Source of the DNA: Riemerella anatipestifer ATCC 11845 = DSM 15868
GTDB taxonomy: Bacteria; Bacteroidota; Bacteroidia; Flavobacteriales; Weeksellaceae
Direction: 5' to 3'
Length of the DNA: 64,000 nt
Assembly (NCBI RefSeq): GCF_000252855.1
Contig: NC_017045.1
Location: forward strand, 1,860,001 to 1,924,000
The notes beneath the pieces are model-generated. The model saw only the letters and a program-made list of their open reading frames with translations. It was not told the origin of the DNA and ran no database searches. Below, one piece after another: positions 26,640-35,949 of this stretch; the first letter of the stretch is position 1; each line of letters begins with the position of its first letter. The translations under genes and the position numbers were made by a program.

Positions 26640-27968
26640 ATGAATCATCAGCCAATAGAAGGATTTTCTAAATTAAATAAGCAAAATAAAATAGAATGGA
26701 TTGTTAATGAGTATTTGGCAGGTAACGGAGAATACATCAAAATACTTCAACAATATTGGAACGACAATCAAGATCTGCAAAAACTTCACGACGAGTTCTC
26801 AGAAAACACTATTTCCAACTTTTATATGCCTTACGGTATTGCTCCGAATTTTTTAATAGACGGGAAATTATTGGCACTCCCTATGGCGGTAGAGGAGAGT
26901 TCGGTGGTAGCAGCAGCTTCCAAAGCGGCTAAGTTTTGGCTTAACAAAGGTGGTTTTAAAACTACCATTATTGATACTAAGAAACTAGGACACACTCATT
27001 TTATACTAAAAGCAGAACCTCACAAGATTAGACATTTTTTCAATTTTAATCTTAGACAAAAACTATTTGAGGCAACTCAAGACATCACCAAAAATATGAG
27101 AAATAGAGGAGGTGGTATTTTGGATATAGAGTTGGTGGATAAGACTTCTGAAATGAATGATTATTATCAACTTAAAGCTAGTTTTGATACTAAAGACTCT
27201 ATGGGAGCTAACTTTATCAACTCTTGTTTAGAGCAATTTGGTAAAACACTTAAAGAGGAAATTAACCTTTCTGCTGATTTCACAGAGGACGAAAAACAAT
27301 CTCTTCAAGTGGTAATGAATATTCTATCTAACTTTACGCCTGATTGTATTGTTAGAGCGGAGGTTTCTTGCAAGATAGAAGATTTGAAAGATGATAGCGG
27401 TATTTCTCCCGAAGAATTTGCATGGAAGTTTAAACAAGCCGTTGCTATCGCTGAAATAGAGCCATACAGAGCGACCACTCATAATAAAGGGATTATGAAT
27501 GGTGTAGATGCGGTAGTTATAGCTACAGGAAACGATTTCAGAGCTACGGAAGCTTGTGCTCACGCCTACGCTGCCCGTAGCGGAAAATATAGTTCACTCA
27601 CACACTGTACTACCGATAACGGAATATTCAGATTTTGGATAGATTTGCCTATTTCAGTAGGTGTTGTAGGAGGGCTTACTAACCTGCACCCATTGGTTAA
27701 ATTCTCACTAGCGTTATTAGGTAAACCTTCTGCTCAAGAACTCATGAGTATTTTAGCTGTATCTGGATTAGCTCAAAACTTTGCCGCTCTTCGTTCGTTG
27801 GTAACAACAGGAATCCAAAAAGGACATATGAAAATGCATTTGTTTAATATTCTTAATCAGTTTGGAGCAACTGAGGAAGAAAAATCTTATTTTGTAAACT
27901 ATTTTAAAGATAAAACGGTAAGCCACCACGAAGTCATCACAGAACTCAACAAGCTAAGAGGAAAATAA
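26640..27968 (+). CDS. Hydroxymethylglutaryl-CoA reductase, class II type
   Basis: 442 residues starting MNHQPIEGFSKLNKQNKIEW. The class II substrate motif PMAVEESSVVAAASKAAKFW (about residues 81-100) contains the catalytic Glu. DSMGANFINSC (about 190-200) matches the DAMGxN NAD(P)H-site motif. The enzyme interconverts HMG-CoA and mevalonate; Flavobacteria make isoprenoids through the mevalonate pathway, so a biosynthetic role is likely. The frame extends 60 codons upstream, but the promoter box lies inside that extension and its hydrophobic translation does not resemble the family. The DUF423 gene follows by 7 bp. Confidence 0.93.
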   Translation: MNHQPIEGFSKLNKQNKIEWIVNEYLAGNGEYIKILQQYWNDNQDLQKLHDEFSENTISNFYMPYGIAPNFLIDGKLLALPMAVEESSVVAAASKAAKFWLNKGGFKTTIIDTKKLGHTHFILKAEPHKIRHFFNFNLRQKLFEATQDITKNMRNRGGGILDIELVDKTSEMNDYYQLKASFDTKDSMGANFINSCLEQFGKTLKEEINLSADFTEDEKQSLQVVMNILSNFTPDCIVRAEVSCKIEDLKDDSGISPEEFAWKFKQAVAIAEIEPYRATTHNKGIMNGVDAVVIATGNDFRATEACAHAYAARSGKYSSLTHCTTDNGIFRFWIDLPISVGVVGGLTNLHPLVKFSLALLGKPSAQELMSILAVSGLAQNFAALRSLVTTGIQKGHMKMHLFNILNQFGATEEEKSYFVNYFKDKTVSHHEVITELNKLRGK

Positions 27969-27975
27969 GAAAAGT

Positions 27976-28365
27976 ATGAAAACATTTACACTCATTGTAG
28001 GAGGTATCTATGGACTAACGTCTGTGATTTTAGGAGCTTTTGGGGCTCATGCTTTCAAAAAGATTTTAAGCGTAGAAAAATTGGCAAGTTTTGAAACAGG
28101 AGTAAAGTATCAAATGTACTCTGCTCTATTTCTTTTAGTAATTGGTTTTTTTCTAAAATTCGATAATGGATTAGAAAAGTGGACATCATTGCTAATGATA
28201 ATAGGGACTTTTTTATTCTCTGTGAGTATTTATTTCTTGGCTTTTCAAGAAGTTTGGGGCGTTAGTTTGAGATTTTTAGGTCCTGTTACACCATTAGGAG
28301 GGTTGTGTATGATTATCAGTTGGGCAATGCTCATTATGTTAGTAGCAAGGGCTAAAGTAGGGTAA
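27976..28365 (+). CDS. DUF423 family small membrane protein
   Basis: 129 residues with four hydrophobic helices. The family signature GAFGAHAFKKIL (about residues 20-31) and the C-terminal GPVTPLGGLCMIISWAML are clear. Function is unknown in all bacteria. It lies 7 bp after the HMG-CoA reductase gene and is probably cotranscribed with it. Confidence 0.9.
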   Translation: MKTFTLIVGGIYGLTSVILGAFGAHAFKKILSVEKLASFETGVKYQMYSALFLLVIGFFLKFDNGLEKWTSLLMIIGTFLFSVSIYFLAFQEVWGVSLRFLGPVTPLGGLCMIISWAMLIMLVARAKVG

Positions 28366-28399
28366 ACAAAAAAGATTTCTATCTTCCAAAGATTTTCTT

Positions 28400-28407
28400 T
28401 AAATTTG
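28400..28407 (+). promoter_or_regulatory. Candidate sucC -7 element (TAAATTTG)
   Basis: Exact TANNTTTG, 43 bases before the sucC start; the -33 region is weak. Confidence 0.45.
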
Positions 28408-28450
28408 TAACTGTTTATAAAATCGTAAAATTTAATACAAAAATATATTT

Positions 28451-29641
28451 ATGAATCTTCACGAGTATCAATCAAAAGAGATTTTAGCGAAATACGGCGT
28501 TAGAGTACAAAGAGGTATAGTAGCTAGCACCGTAGAGGAAGCAAAAAAAGCAGCAGAACAGCTTTCTGCAGAAACAGGAACTAAAGCGTGGGTAGTAAAA
28601 GCTCAGGTACACGCAGGTGGTAGAGGTAAAGGTGGAGGTGTTAAGTTTTCTCCTAACATGGAAAAGTTAGAAGAAAACGCAAGAAACATCATCGGAATGC
28701 AGTTAGTAACGCCTCAAACTTCTGCTGAAGGTAAAAAAGTACACTCTGTACTTATTGCAGAAGATATGTATTATCCTGGAGATTCTGAACCAAAAGAATA
28801 CTATGTTTCTGTACTTTTAGATAGAGCTAAAGGAAAGAATATGATTGTATATTCTACAGAAGGTGGTATGGATATAGAGCAAGTGGCAGAAGAAACTCCA
28901 CACCTTATCCATAACGAAGAGGTAGATCCTGCTTTAGGATTACAACCTTTCCAAGCTAGAAAGATTGCATTTAATCTAGGTCTAGAAGGAGAAGCTTTCA
29001 AGGATTTTGTAAAATTCATTACAGCTCTTTATAATGCTTATGTAGGTATTGATGCTTCTTTATTTGAAATCAACCCTGTTCTTAAAACTTCAGATAACAA
29101 AATCGCTGCAGTAGATGCTAAAGTAACTTTAGATAATAATGCACTTTTCCGTCATAAAGATTTAGCTGAATTAAGAGACAAAAGAGAGGAAGACCCTACA
29201 GAAGTTGAAGCTGGTGAAGCTGGATTAAACTTCGTTAAGCTAGACGGTAACGTAGGTTGTATGGTAAATGGAGCTGGTTTAGCAATGGCTACTATGGATA
29301 TCATTAAACTTTCTGGAGGTAACCCTGCTAACTTCCTAGATGTAGGTGGTACTGCAGATGCTGAAAGAGTAGAAAAGGCATTTGGTATTATCCTTAAAGA
29401 CCCTAATGTAAAAGCAATTCTTATCAACATCTTTGGTGGTATTGTAAGATGTGATAGAGTGGCACAAGGTGTAGTAGATGCTTACAAGAGCTTCGGAGAA
29501 CTTCCAGTACCTCTTATCGTAAGATTACAAGGAACTAATGCTGAAGAAGCTAAGAGATTAATCGACGAATCTGGACTACCAGTACATTCTGCAATTACTC
29601 TAGAAGAAGCAGCAAACAAAGTAAAAGAGGTATTAGCTTAA
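28451..29641 (+). CDS. sucC: Succinate--CoA ligase [ADP-forming] subunit beta
   Basis: 396 residues, full length for the family. It starts [17 protein letters not shown] and has the ATP-grasp segments [18 protein letters not shown] (about residues 44-61) and FEINPVLKT. The C-terminal [17 protein letters not shown] (about 324-340) contacts the alpha subunit and CoA. With SucD it makes ATP from succinyl-CoA in the TCA cycle. sucD is not adjacent. A strong terminator follows. Confidence 0.97.
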   Translation: MNLHEYQSKEILAKYGVRVQRGIVASTVEEAKKAAEQLSAETGTKAWVVKAQVHAGGRGKGGGVKFSPNMEKLEENARNIIGMQLVTPQTSAEGKKVHSVLIAEDMYYPGDSEPKEYYVSVLLDRAKGKNMIVYSTEGGMDIEQVAEETPHLIHNEEVDPALGLQPFQARKIAFNLGLEGEAFKDFVKFITALYNAYVGIDASLFEINPVLKTSDNKIAAVDAKVTLDNNALFRHKDLAELRDKREEDPTEVEAGEAGLNFVKLDGNVGCMVNGAGLAMATMDIIKLSGGNPANFLDVGGTADAERVEKAFGIILKDPNVKAILINIFGGIVRCDRVAQGVVDAYKSFGELPVPLIVRLQGTNAEEAKRLIDESGLPVHSAITLEEAANKVKEVLA

Positions 29642-29669
29642 TTAAAAAAGAAAATACTTTTAAAATATA

Positions 29670-29703
29670 AAAAAGACCAGTTCTAAATGAACTGGTCTTT
29701 TTG
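29670..29703 (+). terminator. Terminator of sucC (bidirectional)
   Basis: AAAAGACCAGTTC pairs with GAACTGGTCTTTT across a 5-nt loop, followed by T residues. Confidence 0.85.
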
Positions 29704-29736
29704 GTTTATTATTATTAAATATTAAATCACTATTTA

Positions 29737-30984
29737 TTATTGTAATGAATCGCTTGAAGATGAAAGAGGAGCATTAGGTGCATTTGGCATCATCTCCTTT
29801 TTTAGAATTTCTGTTTCCAACGGGAAATCATCAAACAAACCAGATAACGCAACCGCTGAATAGACTCTTCTAGAAAATTTATTACCTATCGCAATAATAC
29901 TTACCTTAGAATCTAAAAGATGTACAAACACAGAGTTAGAGCCGTGCCACCAACCATTGTGGTAAGTCAGTTTTTTATTATTATCAAAGTTTTTCATTCT
30001 AAACCCTAAGCCGTAATTGTTAATCCCTTTTTTCTCATTACTATAAGGTGTGAAGATCTTTTCTTTTAAATCCGAAGGTAAAAACTCTTCAGAGAACATC
30101 GCTTGCGAAAACTTTAACAAATCTCTAGGAGTGGTATAAATGTTTTTATCTCCGTAGATAAGGTCTAAATTGTTAAGAGGATACAACTTGTTATTTTTAT
30201 AATAGAACGATTGTGCCGCCGTGGCAATATCCTTTTGCTGAAATACAAAGGTATGCTTCATTTCAAGAGGTGCAAACAGCATTTCCTTCATTGCGGTAGG
30301 ATAATCTTTTTGAGTAACCTTCTCTATAATAAGAGCTAGTAGAGCGTAGTTGGTGTTACAGTACATAAACCCTGTACCAGTAGATCTAGCTAGTTCTGGT
30401 TTATATCTAATAAGTAGATTTAGAACATCTTGATTAGTTAAAAAAGACTGTGATAACTCTTTAGGTTTAGGTTCTAAAGTTTCAATAAAATGCTCATACT
30501 TTGGGAGTCCACTTCTATGGCTAAGTAAATCTATAACTCTGATATTAACATATGGAAACTTTGGAAAAAAAGTAGTAATATCTTGGTCTAGTTTTATTTT
30601 TTTTGCTTCTATCAGCTTCATAATCGCCATTGCTGTCATCGTCTTAGAAATAGAAGCAATGTGTAAAGGTGTATTCTGATTGATGGGCATCTGTTGGTTC
30701 TCTCTGCCATAGCCCCTGTATTTTTCAAAAATTATATTATCGCCTTTAGCGATTAAAATTCCTCCACTTAAATCACCTCCCACCCAAGTGTTTTGGTAAT
30801 ATTCTTGCAAAAGGTTTTTTAGAGAATCTTCATTAGCTACCGAATTATCCTCTTTTGTAAAAATATCCTCCGCATCTACCTTAGAAAAATGAGGTAAATT
30901 GGTTTTAACCTCCTCATTACTTTCTTGTTTTTTAGAACAAGAGAATGTTAGCAATCCACACGCAATAATCCACCACCATTTCAT
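29737..30984 (-). CDS. Serine hydrolase lipoprotein (class C beta-lactamase-like fold)
   Basis: 415 residues. A lipoprotein signal with FSC at the cleavage point (Cys about 16) suggests outer-envelope attachment. The penicillin-binding-like catalytic set is present: SISKTMTAMA (SxxK, about residues 113-116), YCNTNYALL (YxN, about 206-208), and HNGWWHGSN near residue 340 in place of the KTG box. Such proteins include D-aminopeptidases and esterases; the substrate cannot be assigned. The next gene on this strand (a dehydrogenase) is 11 bp upstream, so the two may be cotranscribed. Confidence 0.87.
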   Translation of the reverse strand: MKWWWIIACGLLTFSCSKKQESNEEVKTNLPHFSKVDAEDIFTKEDNSVANEDSLKNLLQEYYQNTWVGGDLSGGILIAKGDNIIFEKYRGYGRENQQMPINQNTPLHIASISKTMTAMAIMKLIEAKKIKLDQDITTFFPKFPYVNIRVIDLLSHRSGLPKYEHFIETLEPKPKELSQSFLTNQDVLNLLIRYKPELARSTGTGFMYCNTNYALLALIIEKVTQKDYPTAMKEMLFAPLEMKHTFVFQQKDIATAAQSFYYKNNKLYPLNNLDLIYGDKNIYTTPRDLLKFSQAMFSEEFLPSDLKEKIFTPYSNEKKGINNYGLGFRMKNFDNNKKLTYHNGWWHGSNSVFVHLLDSKVSIIAIGNKFSRRVYSAVALSGLFDDFPLETEILKKEMMPNAPNAPLSSSSDSLQ

Positions 30985-30995
30985 ATTTTAATCTA

Positions 30996-31928
30996 TTATT
31001 TTTTAAACTTTGCTAAAATCTTATCTACAATCACTTGGGCTAATTTTATCTTACTTTCGTGCGTCCAACCTGCAATATGAGGCGTAACAATCACTTTATC
31101 CGAGTTTAAAAGAAAAGCTAAATCTTCATTCTGAATTTCTAAGTTTTCAAAAGAGCTTTTTTCATATTCTAAAACATCTAGACAAGCTCCTTTTATCTTA
31201 CCGCTTTTAAGTGCCGAAACTACATCTGCAGTTACCACATTCTTCCCTCTAGCTGTATTGATGAGATAAAAATTCTTCTTCATTTTTTGAATAGAATCAG
31301 CATTAAGCCAGCCTATGGTATCCTCTGCTAGAGGTAAATGAAGACTTAGAATATCCGCTTTTTCTTGTAATACTTCTAACGGAACTTGTTGGGCGTATTG
31401 GTCTGACAAGTTAGGTTTAATATCGTGAAATATCACCTCGCACCCAAAACCTGATAGCCTTTGAGCTAAGGCTTTTCCCATATTACCATATCCTATAATA
31501 CCTACCGTCTTATCTTTAATTTCTTCCCCTCGGTTTTCCTCTCGCTTCCAAATACCTTTTTTGATCTCTTCCGATGAAATAAACAAACGATTCATCAGTA
31601 CCAAAAGACAGCCTAAACTGTGTTCTGCTACCGCATCTCGGTTACCTTCTGGAGAATTGAAAAGACAAACACCCAATTCTTCTGCCTTTTCGGCATCTAT
31701 ATTTTCCATTCCTGCCCCTACTCTAGCAATCCATTTTAGATTTTTAGCTTGAGTTAAAAAACGAGCGTCTAGCGGAATTCTACTCCTAATAATCACACCC
31801 TCGTAAGGTTCTATTTTATCTAAAATTTCTTCGTAAGAAGAAGTAATATCCTCATCTATTATAAACCCATTAGCCGTGAGCTGCTCCGTGATAAGAGGGT
31901 GATTTTTATCTAGTTGTAAAACCTTCAT
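30996..31928 (-). CDS. D-2-hydroxyacid dehydrogenase (phosphoglycerate dehydrogenase-like)
   Basis: 310 residues with an NAD-binding GYGNMGKALAQRL Rossmann motif (about residues 146-158). The catalytic triad contexts are visible: Arg in LINTARGKNV (about 228), Glu in CLDVLEYE and His in TPHIAGWTHES (about 282). There is no ACT domain at the C-terminus. The exact substrate is open: 3-phosphoglycerate or another 2-hydroxyacid. It lies between a thioesterase gene (6 bp upstream) and the serine hydrolase gene in a tight minus-strand run. Confidence 0.87.
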   Translation of the reverse strand: MKVLQLDKNHPLITEQLTANGFIIDEDITSSYEEILDKIEPYEGVIIRSRIPLDARFLTQAKNLKWIARVGAGMENIDAEKAEELGVCLFNSPEGNRDAVAEHSLGCLLVLMNRLFISSEEIKKGIWKREENRGEEIKDKTVGIIGYGNMGKALAQRLSGFGCEVIFHDIKPNLSDQYAQQVPLEVLQEKADILSLHLPLAEDTIGWLNADSIQKMKKNFYLINTARGKNVVTADVVSALKSGKIKGACLDVLEYEKSSFENLEIQNEDLAFLLNSDKVIVTPHIAGWTHESKIKLAQVIVDKILAKFKK

Positions 31929-31934
31929 AAATGA

Positions 31935-32444
31935 TTAAATGAATAGTTTTTTTAGCTCTACAGAATCTTGAGCCTTCATTCTTCCAGACAGGATAAGGGA
32001 AAGTTCTTTTCTTCTAAGAGCCGCCATATAACGCTCTTTCTCTATATCCGTTTCTGGTTCTAACTCTGGGATAGGCACAGGCTTATTGAACGCATCTACC
32101 GCTACAAAGGTGTATATTCCTTCGTTGGTATGCACTTTTTTCTGTGTAATAGGGTCGTCCATCCATACATCTACATAAACCTCCATAGAAGTAGAAAATG
32201 CACGCGTTACTTTGGACTCCAAAACCACCACACCTCCTTCTGGAATAGGGTGATTAAAAGAAACGTGGTTTACCGAAGCCGTTACTACCCTCCTTCCGCA
32301 ATGTCTAGAGGCTGATATAGAAGCACATCTATCCATTTTAGAGAGGAGCTCTCCTCCAAATAAATTTCCCAAATGATTGGTTTCGTTTGGGAGTACAATA
32401 TTAGTCATTACCGTAAGGCTATCTTTAGGCGTTTTTTTCGTCAT
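31935..32444 (-). CDS. Acyl-CoA thioesterase (YciA/BACH hotdog family)
   Basis: 169 residues with the hotdog-fold thioesterase signature NHLGNLFGGELLSKMDRCA (about residues 22-40; the Asp is the likely catalytic residue) and VNHVSFNHPIPEGG. It hydrolyses acyl-CoA thioesters in the cytosol. It sits 1 bp after the HU-like gene and 6 bp before the dehydrogenase gene on the same strand. Confidence 0.92.
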   Translation of the reverse strand: MTKKTPKDSLTVMTNIVLPNETNHLGNLFGGELLSKMDRCASISASRHCGRRVVTASVNHVSFNHPIPEGGVVVLESKVTRAFSTSMEVYVDVWMDDPITQKKVHTNEGIYTFVAVDAFNKPVPIPELEPETDIEKERYMAALRRKELSLILSGRMKAQDSVELKKLFI

Positions 32445-32445
32445 A

Positions 32446-33126
32446 TTATTTTAAATTGTTAGCTGGTAAAGAGTCTTGCTTTAAACTATCTATTACCAAA
32501 GTATCATTAGTCTTAGTTGTTTTTACAGGCTGAGATGGAGTGGTCTTTTGAGTTTTATCTTTTTCAAAACTTTTCACACCGAATAAAATGTCAGGGTGAT
32601 AGAAATTCAAATATCCCAATATCCCCGCTGGAATAATCAAAATGAGTAGCCAAAGCACCACTTTCCAAGCATTAGATTTCTTGGGTTGAGAAGGTTGGGT
32701 TTCTTTTTGGGAACTCATTTCAGAAAGATTGATTGCTTCTAGCCCATAGACATCAGGCGAATCTAAATAAATCCGTTGTCCTACAAAAGAAAACCCTTGA
32801 GCATCTGAATTAAATGCCCCTAGAGCTTCTACCTCAAAAGATTCTCTTGCTTCTATTTTTTTCTTCCAATAGTCTGTTTGTGTTTTTATTTCAAAGTCAG
32901 CCGTTTGGGAACTGATGCCTTTAATCTGAGCCACAAAATTGACGAAACTATTCTCTTTTAAAAGGTAGTTCTTTTCTAGTACAATCTGCTTAGCAGGAGG
33001 CAGTATATGACCGTCTTCGTTGCTGATAATTGCACCAGAGTACTTTAAAGAAAAAACACCAAAGTGAGGCACAGCTACACTGCCTTGAGTTTTAAGAGCC
33101 TCTAAAATACAATTTGCTATATTCAT
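32446..33126 (-). CDS. HU-CCDC81-like N-terminal domain membrane protein
   Basis: About 226 residues starting MNIANCILEALKTQGSVAVP; an upstream ATG would add 15 residues that do not fit. Residues 1-140 resemble the two HU-like (CCDC81-type) domains seen in Bacteroidetes SPOR-containing proteins, with VPHFGVFSLKYSGA and ALGAFNSD turns. One membrane helix follows (about residues 155-175), then a short polar Thr/Lys/Gln tail. A SPOR domain is not seen, so this may be a shortened form. A structural or division-related role at the inner membrane is inference only. Confidence 0.65.
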   Translation of the reverse strand: MNIANCILEALKTQGSVAVPHFGVFSLKYSGAIISNEDGHILPPAKQIVLEKNYLLKENSFVNFVAQIKGISSQTADFEIKTQTDYWKKKIEARESFEVEALGAFNSDAQGFSFVGQRIYLDSPDVYGLEAINLSEMSSQKETQPSQPKKSNAWKVVLWLLILIIPAGILGYLNFYHPDILFGVKSFEKDKTQKTTPSQPVKTTKTNDTLVIDSLKQDSLPANNLK

Positions 33127-33152
33127 TATGGAGGCAAAGTTATACTTTTTTT

Positions 33153-33193
33153 GGCAAAAAGAAGAGGTCACTCCATAAATATTGGAATGACCT
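33153..33193 (-). terminator. Terminator of the methionine operon
   Basis: On the minus strand AGGTCATTCCA pairs with TGGAGTGACCT (one G-U pair) over a 7-nt loop, followed by CTTCTTTTTG. It lies 27 bases past the stop of the last met gene. Confidence 0.8.
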
Positions 33194-33219
33194 ATTGAAT
33201 GTGATAATACTTTAAATAT

Positions 33220-34377
33220 TTAATTTAAGGCTTGTTTTAAATCAGAAATGATGTCTTCTACATTTTCTAAACCTACACTACAACGCACCAATCCTGGTGT
33301 AATGCCTACTTCTAAACGGTCTTCTTCGGTGAGTTTAGAATGGGTGGTAGAGGCAGGGTGGGTTACAATAGTTCTAGTATCTCCCAAATTAGGCGATAGT
33401 GAGCATAACTTTATCTTGTTGAGGAAGTTTCTACCTCCTTCAATACCACCCTTAACTTCAAATGCTACAATATTACCACCGTGTTTCATTTGTTTTTTAG
33501 CGATTTCGTAGCTTGGGTGTGAGGGTAGAAAAGGATATTTTACTAAGGAAACTTTAGGGTGTTGTTCTAGGAATTCTGCTACTGCTAGAGCGTTTTCGCA
33601 ATGTTTCTCTAAACGAACAGCTAAAGTTTCTAAACTCTTACTAAGTACCCACGCATTAAACGGAGATAAAGACGGTCCTGTATTCCTAGAGAAGAGATAG
33701 ATTTCTCTAATCAGTTCTTTTTTTCCAACTACAATGCCCCCTAACACACGCCCTTGTCCGTCTATCATTTTGGTAGCAGAGTGTATGACTAAGTCGGCTC
33801 CGTAAGTGATAGGTTGCTGTAAATAAGGGGTGGCAAAACAGTTATCTACTACAAAAATAAGATCGTGCTTTTTAGCAAAATTGCCAAAAAACTCTAAGTC
33901 TAAAATCTCAATCGCAGGGTTGGTAGGTGTTTCTAAATAGAGAAAGCGGGTGTTAGGTTTTAGATACTTTTCTAGCTCTACTTCATCGGCTTTAAAGTAA
34001 GTGGTTTCTACATTCCATTTTGGGAAATGGATCTTAAATAAATAGTGTGTAGAACCAAACACCGACTGGCAACTCAAAATATGGTCGTTAGGTTTTAGCA
34101 AAGCGTTAAACGAAGCAAAAACAGCAGCCATACCCGAAGCAAAGGCATATCCTGCCTCGGCACCTTCCATTTGTACTATCTTTTCAGTAAACTCATTGGT
34201 GTTAGGGTTACTGTAACGGCTATATATATTATGTTCTACCTCTTCTGCAAAGGCGGCACGCATCTGTTCGGCATCTTCAAAAACAAAGCTAGAGGTAAGA
34301 TACAATGGCACTGAATGCTCCTGAAAATCAGTCCTAGCGATTTGATTTCTGATGGCTTGGGTTTCAAAGTTTTTCAT
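33220..34377 (-). CDS. metZ: Cys/Met-metabolism PLP enzyme (O-acyl-homoserine sulfhydrylase type)
   Basis: 385 residues. The PLP-binding Lys is in HSATKMIDGQGRVLGG (about residue 206). Other family landmarks are YSRYSNPNTNEF, AFASGMAAVFA and ETPTNPAIEILDL. It joins an activated homoserine with sulfide or cysteine to give homocysteine or cystathionine. With metX upstream the substrate is most likely O-acetylhomoserine; sulfhydrylase versus cystathionine synthase cannot be settled from sequence alone. It is the last gene of the riboswitch-controlled operon, 12 bp after the homoserine dehydrogenase gene. Confidence 0.9.
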   Translation of the reverse strand: MKNFETQAIRNQIARTDFQEHSVPLYLTSSFVFEDAEQMRAAFAEEVEHNIYSRYSNPNTNEFTEKIVQMEGAEAGYAFASGMAAVFASFNALLKPNDHILSCQSVFGSTHYLFKIHFPKWNVETTYFKADEVELEKYLKPNTRFLYLETPTNPAIEILDLEFFGNFAKKHDLIFVVDNCFATPYLQQPITYGADLVIHSATKMIDGQGRVLGGIVVGKKELIREIYLFSRNTGPSLSPFNAWVLSKSLETLAVRLEKHCENALAVAEFLEQHPKVSLVKYPFLPSHPSYEIAKKQMKHGGNIVAFEVKGGIEGGRNFLNKIKLCSLSPNLGDTRTIVTHPASTTHSKLTEEDRLEVGITPGLVRCSVGLENVEDIISDLKQALN

Positions 34378-34389
34378 ATTATAAAGTCT

Positions 34390-35928
34390 TTATTTGGTTT
34401 CACTTAGTCTTAAAATATCACCAAAGACACCTCTGGCAGTTACCTTAGCACCAGCACCAGCACCCATAATAACGATAGGGTTTTCGCCGTAGCTTTCGGT
34501 ATAGATTTCAAAGATAGAATCAGAGCCTTTAAGCTGTCCTAACGCAGAATGGGCAGGTACTGAAACAAGTTTTACATCAAGTACACCTTTGTCTTCTCTT
34601 AGGTTGCCGTGCAAATCACCTACATAACGCAGAACATAGCCTGTTTCTTGGTTGTCTTTAATCTTTTGATAGGCATCATCTAGCTCATTTAGTCTTGAAA
34701 TGAAATCTTCTTTACTAATATCAGAAAGGTTTTCAGGAATGAGGTTTTGGATATTGATGTCCTCAAATTCATTTACTAAGTCTAGTTCTCGTGCTAAGAT
34801 TAGCAGTTTTCTAGCCACATCATTTCCTGAAAGGTCTTCCCTTGGGTCAGGCTCGGTAAAGCCTTTTTCCATGGCTTCTTTAATAATAGTAGAAAAGGCA
34901 TCTCCTCTTACTGAAAAATTATTAAATATATAGCTAAGCGACCCCGAAAATACCCCTTTAATACGTGTAATGTCTTCGCCAGAAAGATGAAGGAGCTTAA
35001 TGGTATCTATCAATGGTAACCCTGCTCCTACATTGGTTTCGTAGAGGTATTTCTTTTTGTTTTTTTCTAGGGCACGTCTTAGTTTTTTGTATTCTCCAAT
35101 CGGAAGAGTATTGTAAATTTTGTTGGAAGAAACCAAATCAAAACCTTGTTCCGCTAGTTCTAGATAGTTTTTTACAAAGTCTTTACTAGCGGTATTGTCC
35201 ACAGCAATTAGATTTTCAAATTGATGCTCTTTCACAAATTGAAATAAATCTTCCAAAGTATTTTGGGTACTAGCAAATCTCACTTTTTGTCGCCAATCGC
35301 TTCCGAAGCCCCCTTTGTTAAAAACAATATTTTTAGAGTTGGCTATCGCTACGATTTTAAGGTCTATCCGCTTTCGTTGCAAAATATCGTAAGCAGAATC
35401 TAAGATTTGCTCTATCAAAGTACCGCCCACATTACCATGCCCAAACAATACTAAATGTACCGCTTTAGGTTTGCCATAAAGTTCGGTTTCTATAATGTTT
35501 TTGGTTTTTTCGGCTTGGTTGGTCGCTACTACAATGTTTACACGCCCCGCCGAAGCCACTTGGTTAAGAAGTAACGGGAAAATTTTGTTACGCTGGAGTT
35601 CGGTAAGTATTTTGTTGAAATCAGACGTTACCAGACCAATGACAGTAATACCATCTACACTATAAATTTGGCTTACAATCCCTTGGTTAATTTCATTTTT
35701 AAACTCTTCTTTTAGGCATTGTACTGCATCTTCGGCATTGCTTTCATCTACGAGTACAGAGATGCCGTTTTCTATAGCCTGTTGAGAGATAACACCAACG
35801 CTAATGTTGGCTCTATTAAGAGCGTTAAATATACGAGAGTCTATCCCTATTTGACCTAGAAAGTCCTTGCCTTCAAAATTGATGATGGCTTTGTTTGGAT
35901 ATATGTTAAGGTTTTCTTGATTAGGCAT
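34390..35928 (-). CDS. Homoserine dehydrogenase with N-terminal ACT domains and no aspartate kinase
   Basis: 512 residues. Residues 1-150 resemble the paired ACT regulatory domains of bifunctional ThrA (for instance SRIFNALNRANISVGVISQQ). Residues 155-512 are homoserine dehydrogenase: NAD(P) motif VLFGHGNVGGTLI (about residue 157-169), TNVGAGLPLIDTI and GVFSGSLSYIFN, with catalytic Lys/Asp contexts in EKGFTEPDPREDLSGNDVARK. It reduces aspartate semialdehyde to homoserine. The protein looks like ThrA without its kinase domain. It sits between metX and metZ, 21 and 12 bp from the neighbouring genes, so it should be controlled by the SAM riboswitch. Confidence 0.92.
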   Translation of the reverse strand: MPNQENLNIYPNKAIINFEGKDFLGQIGIDSRIFNALNRANISVGVISQQAIENGISVLVDESNAEDAVQCLKEEFKNEINQGIVSQIYSVDGITVIGLVTSDFNKILTELQRNKIFPLLLNQVASAGRVNIVVATNQAEKTKNIIETELYGKPKAVHLVLFGHGNVGGTLIEQILDSAYDILQRKRIDLKIVAIANSKNIVFNKGGFGSDWRQKVRFASTQNTLEDLFQFVKEHQFENLIAVDNTASKDFVKNYLELAEQGFDLVSSNKIYNTLPIGEYKKLRRALEKNKKKYLYETNVGAGLPLIDTIKLLHLSGEDITRIKGVFSGSLSYIFNNFSVRGDAFSTIIKEAMEKGFTEPDPREDLSGNDVARKLLILARELDLVNEFEDINIQNLIPENLSDISKEDFISRLNELDDAYQKIKDNQETGYVLRYVGDLHGNLREDKGVLDVKLVSVPAHSALGQLKGSDSIFEIYTESYGENPIVIMGAGAGAKVTARGVFGDILRLSETK

Positions 35929-35949
35929 AATATAATTTTTTAAGTTGAT

